This document shows, in pieces, positions 36,901-47,880 of a stretch of 60,000 bases of DNA (its first letter is position 1; the number at the start of each line of letters is the position of its first letter). Under the pieces are notes generated by a model. That model saw only the letters and a program-made list of their open reading frames with translations, was not told the origin of the DNA and did no database searches. A program made the translations under genes and the position numbers. The DNA is from Symsagittifera roscoffensis (Eukaryota > Xenacoelomorpha > Acoela > Convolutidae): NCBI RefSeq assembly GCF_963678635.1, contig NC_087067.1, forward strand, positions 8,603,716 to 8,663,715, read 5' to 3'.

Positions 36901-39900
36901 CAAAAAGACCGTAGTTTAACTAAATTTCCATCAACTTTTCCTAGAGTTTTGTGATATCAGAAAACCTGAAAAATGGGCTAACAGACATCTCTGCGAAAAT
37001 AAAAAAAAGTTACAAAAGTTTTGACGGAAAACTCAAAGATCAGAAACAAAAAAGGATATTCGGCATTAAAAAGGCTTCTTTTCAACTCTGAAACACCTGT
37101 TGAGCTATTTGTGAAATATCATTTGGGGCTGCAAACTAGAAAAATTCACAATGCGTGTTCATAACACCTGCGTTTTTGTGGAAAAAACTATGGCAAGCCG
37201 AAAGTATGATAGGTATTAATTTCTAGACAACCAAAGTTTTGTTGATTTTTTTGGTATTGAGCAATTTTTTTTTGGTTGTTTAGTAATAGCCAAGATAACC
37301 AAAATAGGTGTGTTTTCTTAGTGATTCTGAATCTGACTGCAAAAAAAATTAGTGTTGTTACAAGTTATCCGACCAAGCTTTCTCTGTATCATCAAAACTT
37401 TTTCAGGGCCTTATTTGAGTTTTTGAAGTTATCATAACGAGGCCAAAATGTGTATTTTGTAATTAAAAGGGGTTGCGCAACAAAGACGCTCTTTTTGATC
37501 TTCCTTTCTTCTTTCCTTTTATTTGATCATTCCAACAAAATTTTATTTTGATTACAGAGTCGTCTCTAGGTTCCAGAGACCTACACACATAAAATTGTTC
37601 GCCTATCCAATGCACACAGTTTGGTCTCGTAATGAATGGCCGTCTGTGATAGCTGCACGGCGTGCGCTTGACATCCAAACTTTGAATGAGTTCATGAGTG
37701 AGTGAGTCGCAGATTTTGACTCTTTCAATTAATTAGGAAACTTTTGAAATTAGAAAACATTTGTCTTTCTTTGGTACCTGCACCGCGGTTTACTTGTAAT
37801 TCAAACCCTGACTGTTTTCTCTTAATCTTGAGCGTTGAAACTCCATCAAGTGTTTGATGTTTTACGTGTCACCCAGGTTTGCCGAACATACAAAAAAATT
37901 GCCTTTTACACAGTTTTATATGTAGAGTCTGTGATAAAAAAAAGCTTGTCAGACAAGTTTTAATCTAAATTTTTTCTTCAATAATTGTTTAAATTGGCCT
38001 AAGACTTTTTGAAACACAATTAAGCTAGGAAAAAAAAAATTTATAGAAGACCAACATAGCATTAAAAATTTTCTTTGATCAAAAAGTGCTAATTATACGA
38101 TTTCATTCGGGAAAAATCCATAGAAAAAAAATAAATTGTGTTGAATATTTTTTTTTTTACTTTTGATTGCAAACTCCCTTTTGAATTCATATAAAAATTT
38201 TATCAACCAAAAAATGTGTATGCAAAGTTTGCTATTAAGTGTCCATATTGAAGACCATTTTGTGATATTTTCTGTCCAAGCTGATAATTTCTCACAAAAT
38301 AGCAAAAATAAAAAACAAGAGCTTTTTGTAAAAAGACATTTAGAGTTTTATGTTTTCATAAGCTAACATAACTTAAACTTGTAAAATAACGCTTTTTTTC
38401 AGCAACTGAACTTTTCAGAGTACAAGATGCTAAATTGTGGGATAACAGATGCTAAACTCCAGCTATTGCTTGTGTAGATAACCCTTGAATATTGTGTTTT
38501 CGATCCGAAAAAAGCACAAAACGATAAAATAAAAGTAAATTTTTTTTGTCTTTTGATTTCAGGAAAAATGCTTGACATACAGTGTTTTTTTAATTTAAAA
38601 AAGAAAATGTGAATGATGTTGGCAAAAAAGTTGGGATATGTGAATCAAAAAACGCTGGGTTAGGTAAAGTTTTAGCTAGATAAAATCATAATGGGCAATG
38701 TAAAATAATGTTGATTATAAATTTCCCCATAAATTTTTCTTCATAAAATTTACGTGATAAAGTGTATGGCAAAAGGCTTTATTTCTTTTTAACTCCAACA
38801 TGTCAAAAACATTGGTTAGAAAGTTTCATTGTATAGACAAACGCTTATTTTGTTCTTTTCATTTTATTTTTCTATGAAATAGAGTGAAACAAACTGTTTG
38901 ATAAGAGTTTTCATCATTGTATGAAGTTGAAGTTGATTTTTTTTGTAGTGCCTCAAATAGCATTGAAAACGGAGTGGGGCTTTGTATTCAGTTGTAGTTC
39001 TTTCATTTTGTTGTTGTTTTTTTCCACGCAAATAAAGGTACCCTAAATAAAAACCGCAATGATAATAAAGCTCTTATAGTCGTGAGTCGAACACAAAAAA
39101 ATTCAAAAAATGTTCCAGTGTCGAGATAAAACAGGTTTGAAGTTTTGAGGTTTAATCTATTTTTGAGCAAGCAAAGCAAGACAGCAAGCATATTATAGAA
39201 AAATAATCTATGAAATTTAGTTTTACTGAAGTAAAACTACTTTTTGAGGTTTTTAGGGCACTTTTAGAGTAAAACTTTTCAAAATAAAAAAAAATCTGCA
39301 AAAAACTTGAAAAATTTTTAAAAATTGAGCGAGTAACTTGAGCGTGCAAGGATACAAAAGCTTATTTATGCTTTTCTAGGCCGTGGAAGTTTAATTTTAC
39401 CAGAGCAAAGCTCTTGGATTTTTTGGCCATTTTGAGCCATTTTGAAAAAATTTTGTTCATTAAAAAAGTTAGAATTAGACTTTTTGGGGGAATATTTGAA
39501 CATTTTCAAAAAAAAATGAATACTTGATGCTTTTGAATATTCTTTTTTTTTATTTTTTAGTCATTTTTTTCTACAAAACTGTTTGCCAGTTTGCTAATTT
39601 TTCTATGGCTGTCAAATTTGCTTAGTTTTTAGTTTTTTGTTAAGATCTTTTGTCACACGACGCAGAAAAAATGGCAGTTTAAAAAAAAATGAAAACTTTC
39701 CTTCGTATTTATTAGATCGGAACACTCTGTGCTACTGTCACAGTAACCAGCTATATTTGTTCTGTTTGAACTTCCGCTAGCTTAACAGTTATTGTTTCCC
39801 GTATTCTGGCTGAAATCCAATATAACCCGCGGATATTAGAATTTAATTTGGGATATTTGCATAAAATCATGAAAATAAATCTCAACGGTCTGATAAGAAA

Positions 39901-40798
39901 AATGAAAATTTGGCTACCTATCGCGTTTTCACTAATTGTAGTATCATTGTGGCTATGTTTCAATTGAACGCTGTCTTTTTACCATTTTATATCTTTTCTG
40001 TTATCGACTAGAACACCAACAGTTATATGTAACGTTCTTTTCAAGAAGTGCTTTTTCTTTTCTGTTCTTTCAGTTCTTTTTCGCTACTTTTCTTTTTACT
40101 GCGTCGCCCCTTCTTTGATATAAAAATCGATGAATGGCGACGGATTTGAATGGTCGCTAATTTCCTTTGATGTCTTGGTATATTATCATGGCTTCCTATT
40201 TAACTCGTTCGCTTTGTCACAAGAGCTAATTATCCATGATTATCTTGTCGTCTTTTTTAATTGATGCACATCAGCAGTGATTCAAAGAGTAAACTTCTGA
40301 TGACATAAAATATGTTTCTTTGTTCTGATGTCAAATAAATAAGACGCCTCAGTTATTAAAAACCGCCTAATGTCCGCTTACCTTTAATTTCTTATAAATT
40401 TTCCTTTCGTCAGCTTTCTTGTAAATTTTTCAGTTTTCACAAACTTTCCGGAAGCTTATTCCCTCGAATACACATATATAGAAACTTATAGAAGAATCTG
40501 AGAACAAAAATCGAAAAAAGTTCGAACTAAAATACTAATTTAAAAAACCAAATCACAAAAAAGCTCTAAGAGTTTAATCTCAAAAAACTTTGAACCAATA
40601 ATCATTCAATGGTTCAAATAAAGAGGAAAACAAAAAAAAAGGATCGTTTTCTGATAATTTGCAGACCAAAGTTTTTTTTCTTGGCAACACAGCTCGGCGT
40701 TTTAAAAAATAAAATTCAAAAAACAGCCATTGCATGCAAAAAAAAACAATATTGTGAAGAGCAGAAACTGATTTGATTTCAAAAAACTCAAAACATTT
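33924..40798. other. Long non-coding stretch, repeats only
   Basis: No receptor exon or other gene was found on either strand. Repeat traces include GGGTTGAC..AGTCATACAGTTTCCAT at about 34362, GCTTGTCAGACA at 37944, and ATGCTTGACATACAG at 38569. A palindrome GTCTCTAGG-T-TCCAGAGAC at 37562-37580 belongs to the GATAGGCG repeat. The two frames of 60 and 71 codons over 37463-37705 lie in that repeat. Confidence 0.5.
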
Positions 40799-40998
40799 NN
40801 NNNNNNNNNNNNNNNNNNNNNNNNNNNNNNNNNNNNNNNNNNNNNNNNNNNNNNNNNNNNNNNNNNNNNNNNNNNNNNNNNNNNNNNNNNNNNNNNNNNN
40901 NNNNNNNNNNNNNNNNNNNNNNNNNNNNNNNNNNNNNNNNNNNNNNNNNNNNNNNNNNNNNNNNNNNNNNNNNNNNNNNNNNNNNNNNNNNNNNNNNN
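40799..40998. other. Assembly gap of 200 N
   Basis: Exactly 200 undetermined bases. The round number suggests a placeholder, so the true distance may be larger. It ends 58 bases before the start codon of the exon at 41057 and may hide its promoter, an upstream exon, or missing exons of an upstream paralogue. Confidence 0.98.
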
Positions 40999-41056
40999 CT
41001 TGTTATAAACACAACACAGGTTTAAATTTAGGCAAACAAAGGTTCAAATCAGCACA

Positions 41057-41283
41057 ATGTTATTTTTGCTTCAAATTTTGCTCCCTCTCATTTTCATCGG
41101 TGGTTTTTCCGCCAACATACTTGGATTGGCAATGATGGCAACCCAGTGGGTTAACTTAAAAGCCCACAAAATAACCCATTACCTATTGAATCTGGCCATG
41201 GCTGATATAGCGTATCTTCTGGTCATGTTTGTGATGTTTCTCGAACAGATGGTCGGCAAAGTTTTGCATCCAGTGTTGTGCAA
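41057..41283 (+). CDS. Class A GPCR exon encoding TM1-TM2 (exon 1b)
   Basis: This is the first recognised exon of a rhodopsin-family receptor, residues 1-75 plus two bases. TM1 (about 4-27) carries N20 in SANIL as N1.50. TM2 (about 40-62) carries LAMAD with D50 as D2.50. C75 is C3.25. The donor is GTAAGT at 41284 and the frame reads TAA one codon later, so splicing is required. Joined to 45390-45562 the frame stays open. The ATG at 41057 is the first in frame after a stop at 41006, which gives an almost absent extracellular N terminus. That is unusual for a peptide receptor, so an upstream coding exon hidden by the N gap is possible. The same ATG position in exon 1a supports this start. Ligand unknown. 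Confidence 0.85.
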
Positions 41284-44055
41284 GTAAGTTTAACTAAACT
41301 AACTAGTTTATTTCAACTAAATTATTAAAGTTTAGGTCGCAGTTTATTCTATTTTGGACGCTAGAAGTGAAGCCCGTCAACCAATTTCAAAAAAATCTGG
41401 AATTGAAATTGGTAGAAAATATGAAAAGAGAAAATCTGTTTTGGGTGAGTACTAAGAAGTTTTGAACGCAAATTAATCTAATTATAGTCAGGTTGGCGAA
41501 TTTGCAGGATGTTTTAAATCACGCGCTTTTTTTCATGTTTTTAATCTATTTTTGTCCTTAATTTGCTTCATATACAACTCGTTTACTGAGATTCACAACT
41601 TTCTAAGAACACTTAAAACAATAGTTGTTAGGAAAATCAGTTTGGCTGACCTTTCAGTTAAACTCAAGGCCCTTGTTTTGATGTGTTAACTGACGAGATT
41701 CGTTCAAATCAATTGGAATACAAAAATGTCAAAACTTGCCTTCTGTTTGAGAGCATTGAACGTATTGTGAAACAGTTTCAAAACATTGATTTTATATTTT
41801 TAACACATTTTTAAACGTTTAAAATAATTTTGATGTTTTTTATGAAGTTCTAACACTTAGGAGACCACCTTAATTACAGTTGATTATCACGGAACAAGAA
41901 ACTTTGAATAACTAAAATTTGTATATCTTCATAGTTTTCAGAAAGATATCAAACATAAAAGTTTGTTATTGTGATAAAATGTATCTAAAAAATGATAAAT
42001 AAAAATTTTTTTTGCTTGCGGGAAAATGGTGGACACTTTGTTTTCCGAAACAATTTAACAATCGCCTCAAGAGGACTAAATATAGAATCAAATAAAATCT
42101 TATTAGTTTATATATAAGCATGAAAGATTGTACCAAGGAGCTTACGAGATTTTACAAAAACCCCGTTTTTTTAGATCCTACGAGATTTTACGAAACTGGG
42201 GGATTTTGAAAAAATTTGAAAATTTTGTTGACCCTTATTTTAGGTCAACTAAGTTGATTTTCCGAGATCAGCAAAATTTTGGAAAAAACAGGCTGAAAAT
42301 GACGTTTTGAGCATTTTAAAATAACATTGACCCAAAAATTTTCGGCACGCTACAGACCACGGCATATCTTCAGTGCAAACATGGCAAGTTTTTAGTTGTA
42401 AATCAAAAAAAAACTTTATTGTTTTTCTAAAAAAAAAACTTTTTTAAGTTCTAGAACACTTTATTTGCTGCGAAAGCTGCAAGTCATTTGTTTTTTACTC
42501 TTACTTGTCGGTCAAATATTATTCATTTTTGCTTACACGCAAAGCTTGTCATACTAATTTTCCATCATCATAGGCGCAGATAGGCTCACAATTTAGCGTT
42601 TGTAGGGCTCTGGAATCCAAATGTCTTTTTAAAGTTTAGACGGAAAATGTCTAAGTTTTTATCCTTGTTGCTCTATTTTTCAAAAAATTCTGTGAGTTTT
42701 CAAAACCAAAGAAGTTTTGGTGATCGAAAAAATTGCTTTACTTCAAAAAAGTGGGCCTCGATTACGATAAATAAATTGGCTTCCGACGGAACAATTTATA
42801 AGATTTGCAAAATTTTTCCCACTGAAAGAAAAAAGGCTTATGATATCGTAAGGAAAAACAAAAAGGTTCAAAATATGCAGCTTAACTAAAATTTGTACTC
42901 CAACAACCATTCAAGACGCACTAAAGAACCTTCAGGATTTTGATGATATGAGCATCTTGTTTATCTTAATTTGTCAAGTTACATCATATGAGTCTTTCTT
43001 TTTGCAAGATAGAAGGATAATTAAAGTAAAGGGCTCTTAACTTGAAATGTTGGCAATAGCAAGAAAACCTTGAATTCATCTTTTTATTGGGACTGAATGC
43101 TCTCTATCATTGGTCGATCGATTGAATGCGGATGTTTTGATCGGACTAAATGATAGTTATATTTTTAGTTTACATCCACGTTCCACCTGTATACGTTTCG
43201 GTAGACGAGGCAACCACGACGTTTGTCGCTTATTACGCAATTTTTTTGACTTTCGACTTTTTTTTGTTATTTAGTCAATTTTGCAACCGAAATAGATTTT
43301 AATTGTACTTGAAGTGCAATCGGAACATTCAGGGCTTCACGCTGATATACGATCCCATCTTGTATAATTCAGCGATCGATTTTAATAAAATCTGAACAAA
43401 AAATTTGTATCAGCCAACTGAAATACGAGTAGTTACCTTAATTATCGTAAAAAATTAAGCCCTATTTAGAATTTTTACCTTTAACGAAGTATTGTGATTA
43501 GGTTCTGATTCAAAACCTTCTTTTTCAACATTTATTATAATGGTAAGTTTTGGCGAGAAAAAACTAGTCTATTTTAATGAATGACCTGAAATTGGCGACT
43601 CATTTGTGATTATTTAATGACTTAATGCAAAATCACCTTTGCAAAATCCCATGGGCAATTTTTTACTTGCAAAATCCTATGGGCAACTTTTTAATTCCTA
43701 CTTATAGGTACCAATAATACTTCTTGATATTAAAAACGGGTTTTGTATCAGTTTTGTCATTATGATACGTTTTATAGTATGGGTACGATGTTTGTATCAA
43801 TGTGTTTTGAGAAACCACCGGAAAATATATTAATAACCTGTATTAGCTTGCTGCAAATCGAAACGTCTCAAATGGCAGAGGCGAGAGGAGGGAAAAGTTC
43901 GCGCAGAAGGCTATTTGATATGCTAACGTTTCATTACAAATCCCTGAAGCTGTTCACCACAAAAACGTTTTAAGAAAAACCATTGGCAGCTACAAATTCA
44001 TGAGAAAGTTGAAACAAGGAGATGCCCTATTGTTAACTTCAACACTAAAATAGGA

Positions 44056-44410
44056 ACAAGACTGCTCGTATCAGGGCGAAGCCCTGAATGCTCCGACTGC
44101 CTTTTAAGGTATATGGAGCAATAATAACATGAGCAACACAAAAAAATAAATGAAATAAAAAAAATGAAAAATTTTTTTTTTCTAAAAATTGAAATTTTTT
44201 ATATGAAAATCATCCACCCACACGCCATATAAAGTACAAAACAATAGACTTCTTCACTAGTAACAAATCAACTATGGCAATTAAGCTTCTTTCAACAATT
44301 TGGAACAATTTCTAAGACGGGTTAAATCTCCGCTCACATGTTAATAGAAAATAGCGCGAAACCTATCGCGCTAATTATCCTAAATCGGCCAAAATGGCAA
44401 TCTTTAAACC
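44056..44410 (+). repeat. Dispersed family F, truncated copy
   Basis: It begins CAAGACTGCTCGTATCAGG, continues through GCGAAGCCCTGAATGC, CCACACGCCATATAAAG and ATAGCGCGAAACCTATCGCG, then stops matching at about CTTTAAACCCC. The 3' third is missing relative to 49511-49993. Confidence 0.75.
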
Positions 44411-45154
44411 CCAAGCTTAAATTACTGCAAACTATTTTTGCAAGCTTAAATTATATTTTTATTTAAATCAATTTAATACAATCTTCGTTGATATCACAAT
44501 GAGTTTCTCGATATAAGTGAATGACTATATATATTATCAGGTCAAGATTTTAAAAATCATAATCACTTTTTCAGACTAAAAGAACAAGAACAATTCATTT
44601 TTTAGTATATTCAATATTGTGATATCTATCCAATAACTAGTCATTTTCTAGTCAAAAATTGGCAGTTTCAAATAACCAGAGTGAAAACTGAGCTGGTTGG
44701 TTCAACAAATCTTGCAGTGAAAAATTAAAAAAGGAAAAAAACATGTTTTTTTTCTGATTTATCCAAGAGCAATTGATACTTCACAAACAAAAACTTACAG
44801 TTTCAAAAAGTTACTAATTATTTTGCAGCGGGAACACTTCTGTTGAAACTACCGAATTTTGGTTTTTAATCATTTATCAAAGATAATCATATATCGATTT
44901 TTGCTGCAGGCTTCATCAGCCTAATGAAACCAATTTCAATCTAAAAAAATAAATGCGAACAAATTTTGGATATATGCTTAGTATCTAAATATAACCATTA
45001 AACTTAAGAGAAGCTAGGAAACAAAATTTGTTATACCACATTCATTTTGAAAGAAAAGCGCTGAAATACAATATTTTGTACATTGTATTCGTGAATGACT
45101 CATAAAATGATTCCAAAATGTCGTCATTTTTTGACTTTTCTAAAAGCATAAGCT

Positions 45155-45222
45155 TATCCTTAGACCTTGCAGGGCAATCTGAGTTATCGGGGCTTCGCCC
45201 TAAATCAAGTCTTCCTGTTAGT
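45155..45222 (-). repeat. Dispersed family F, inverted fragment
   Basis: GGGGCTTCGCCCTAAATCAAG with TAGACCTTGCAGGGCAAT resembles the inverted 5' end of family F at about 11070-11118. Confidence 0.45.
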
Positions 45223-45389
45223 GTTGTTGTTTTTAAATGTAATGATACTACTTTAAAATATTTAACAAATTTTTTTGAGCAAAATTAAAACGGTTAATAT
45301 AGTTCAGACGAACAATTTTTCGCTAATTATGTCAGCTTGCGTATAAACTATACTTTTCTCAAACTAATTAAGTAAAATTTATGTTTCAG

Positions 45390-45562
45390 ACCGAAATTTT
45401 TCTTTGACGTTCTCTCTCAGCACGTGAGTGCGTGGTTGATTGTGATGATGAGCCACGAGCGATATCAGGCCATGAACAGTCCATACACTTACAACTCAAC
45501 ATACCAGACCAAGAATGCCATGGCACTGCTGTTTGTATGGATCAGTGGATGCTTTGTTTCCG
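45390..45562 (+). CDS. Class A GPCR exon encoding TM3-TM4 (exon 2)
   Basis: The exon completes K76 and encodes residues 77-133 plus one base. TM3 runs about 76-98. Counting from C75 (3.25), position 3.32 is D82, 3.39 is S89 and 3.50 is R100 in the motif E99-R100-Y101, exactly the expected spacing. Intracellular loop 2 contains P107. TM4 contains W126 (W4.50). The acceptor is ATGTTTCAG (ends 45389) and the donor is GTATGA (45563), phase 1. D3.32 is the amine-binding Asp of aminergic receptors but also occurs in several peptide receptors, so it does not settle the ligand. ERY instead of DRY is a common variant. No second copy of this exon was found in the window. Confidence 0.9.
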
Positions 45563-46505
45563 GTATGAATAGCGTTCTTTTTCCTTAAAAAATGAAAATT
45601 AGACTGAAACATGTTTCTTTTTTATACCCAACTTTGTGAAACTACTCGTGTTATAAGAAAAAAGTTATAATCGAATGATGAAAAACTAATTAACTTAGAC
45701 GATAAGTTTTTTGATATTGAATTTGAAGACCCGAAAAACATTTAAAATCTTGCTAGAAGCGTCCAAATAACCTGATTACAAACAGATTGATTGTTAAAAA
45801 AAATAGACCAATTGCTTGATAAGGAAATGAACTTTTTACTTTCTTGTCGAGCACATAATTGGTACAAGAATTGAGTTTTAAATACTAGAAAAACATTTGC
45901 TGACATCCTGCAAGGCACTTGAACGCTTTTAAAATGTTTGAAAGAGTTGTTGAGAAAAAAATAGTCTGATAACGAGGAGGTTGATTTGAATCAATCAAGA
46001 AAATTGATTGAAAAGGAAATAACATTTTTTAGTATATGGTCGAGCACATAGTTGTAAGAAATTGACTCGAATTAATTGTATGCCAACCGCCAAAAAATAT
46101 AATGTGATTCGGTTTACATTTGATATTAAAAATTTTGATTTTCTGAAAATCCTGCTTAACGGCTTTTTCGGTGTTTTCTTGATAAAAGATATATCAATCA
46201 AATTTTTTTCCTAGCAGTGGAAAAAATGGGTTTGGCAACCGCTCTACCTCTCAGTTTTAGTTTATCGACAGATCACTAAAAATCTAAGCTTTTGCTCCTA
46301 AAAAGTAAAAAAGAAATCCGAGAAACCAAGAAGCCATCCTAAAGAATCCCCCATCAAAAAATCCAGCGCCCACCAATGAAGGTGATATATTTCTGAAAAA
46401 TTTTTGCTTCATCGTAAAATTTTCGACTCTTTCCTTTTCTTTTTCTTTTTCTTACAATTTTTCTTTTCGATTTTTTTTCTTACACTTTTTCTTTTCGATT
46501 TTCAG
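45563..46505 (+). other. Receptor intron 2 (943 bases)
   Basis: Phase 1 intron from GTATGA to TTTTCAG, ending in a long CTTTTTC-rich pyrimidine tract. Two diverged copies of a phrase with GGTCGAGCACATA lie at about 45850 and 46040. Confidence 0.85.
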
Positions 46506-46731
46506 CACCAATTGCGATTTTCACTGAGGCGATGGAGGAACCAGTGCCGAGTTTGAATGCGCAAGGGGAAGGGTTCGGCAACTTCACCATTCTGCACTGT
46601 GGCAGCACCTGGGATCCCCTCTGGAAGTCCGTCTACTTCTCCTCACTGGCCGTGATGGAATGTCTGGTCCCTGTTGGGCTGATGGTGTTCTTCTACTATG
46701 GAGTGTTCAAAAACTTCCTGCGCCAAATCCA
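46506..46731 (+). CDS. Class A GPCR exon encoding loop 2 and TM5 (exon 3)
   Basis: The exon completes A134 and encodes residues 135-208 plus two bases. Residues 135-139 finish TM4 (with P135). Extracellular loop 2 carries an N-glycosylation sequon (N159-F-T) and C165, the expected partner of C75. It then has W169, a spacing often seen in peptide-receptor loops. TM5 contains P189 (P5.50) and, eight residues on, Y197 (Y5.58). It ends at the start of intracellular loop 3 (KNFLRQI). The G+C content is clearly above background. The donor GTAAAT (46732) overlaps an in-frame CAG-TAA, so unspliced message would end here with five TM segments. TM6-TM7 should be on a later exon that I could not find up to 60000. 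The closest general description is an orphan peptide-type rhodopsin-family receptor. Confidence 0.9.
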
Positions 46732-47565
46732 GTAAATTTATTTTCATTATACGAGCATAGTAATTTTGTGTCTTTTAATCAAATGCGACAAATATAAATG
46801 TTCCTCTAAATTTGCAGCAGAAATTGTTTTTTTTCCGACATTTGATTTTCAAACAATTAAAATTATTCCGACAACTTGCAGCAAAATTAGTTTTTTTCCC
46901 GACGTTTGATTAACAAAACGGTATGTGTGTTTAAACCAGTCTAATGAAAAGTTACATAAAAATAAGGATAGCCGATTACTGTGCAAGTAGCACAGAGTGT
47001 TCCCACCATAGTCTTAAAAACATTTAAAAGATTTCGAACTAGTAACGTTTTTTTTCTGCAAGGTGTAATAAAAAGGCTCTGAACAAGAACTATAATATAA
47101 GCATAGTCGACATTCATAATAAAACAACTAAACTGGACAACACATTTTTTTTGTTGTTTTTGATGTTTTGTGATTTGCAAATTGGCGTAAAACAAACTCC
47201 AGAAACTAATTATAATTGGAAGAAAAACGAAGTTTAAGCATAAATAAGCTATTTTAGACGGCCTAAATTAAACATAAATAAGCATGCTTGCTCGCTTTAC
47301 TCGCTCGAAGTTTCGAAATTAGACCAAACATCAAGAATTTCAAACTGGTTTCTCTTGACAGAGGAAAAAAATATTGAAATTTTCTAATTGTCGTTCAAAA
47401 AAACCTGAACGGACTTTAATATAATAAATCACACGGCCCATTCATATGGATATTTGTGGTAGCTAATTTTGCGTGGAAATTAAAAAGAAAAAAAAGAAAA
47501 AAAAACAGAAACAAATCCGAATAACAATTTCGTCCCTATTTTTTTTAACGGTCGAAACAATGATC
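46732..47565. other. Probable intron 3 start, nothing else seen
   Basis: It follows the donor GTAAAT. A+T-rich. I see no exon. Confidence 0.45.
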
Positions 47566-47566
47566 A

Positions 47567-47880
47567 GAAGTTATAAGCCATCCGACCGCCATTGCCTCTT
47601 TTACATTAAATTATGTTTTTTTTTAAGTATGCAGTTACTACTTGTAGCTATCATTCTTGGCTGATTTATATGGTAGCTGATTTAAATTTCGGAGCGCCTT
47701 TTTACCTGGATAACGTCATCCGACCGTTATAAGCCATCCGACCGCCATTGCCTCTTTTACATTAAATTATGTTTTTTTTTAACAACATGCAGTTACTACT
47801 TGTAGCTATCATTCTTGGCTGATTTATATGGTAGCTGATTTAAATTTCGGAGCGCCTTTTTACCTGGATAACGTCGTTCA
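47567..47880 (+). repeat. Tandem duplication of about 156 bases
   Basis: Two adjacent copies run from GTTATAAGCCATCCGACCGCC to TTTTTACCTGGATAACGTC. They are nearly identical apart from a small indel after the T run (AAGTATGCAG versus AACAACATGCAG). The short frame ending at 47664 lies in the first copy and is not conserved as a gene. Confidence 0.9.

Larger units (their letters stand above)
41284..45389 (+). other. Receptor intron 1 (4.1 kb)
   Basis: It is bounded by GTAAGT and ATGTTTCAG and is phase 2. It contains a GATAGGCGCAG..GGAATCC repeat trace (42566-42630), a family F copy (44056-44410) and an inverted family F fragment (45155-45222). An 80-codon ATG frame at 42647-42889 shows no motif. 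Confidence 0.75.

Noticed and set aside
37463-37705. Overlapping frames that look protein-like on both strands
   Set aside because: The core matches non-coding repeat phrases at 28050 and 42566, so the apparent coding signal is a repeat.
41009-41056. Acceptor-like CACAG at about 41019 just upstream of ATG 41057
   Set aside because: It lacks the T-rich tract and TTTCAG form of the other acceptors; the N gap prevents a firm decision.
42647-42889. 80-codon ATG frame inside receptor intron 1
   Set aside because: No motif; the upstream part overlaps a dispersed repeat trace.
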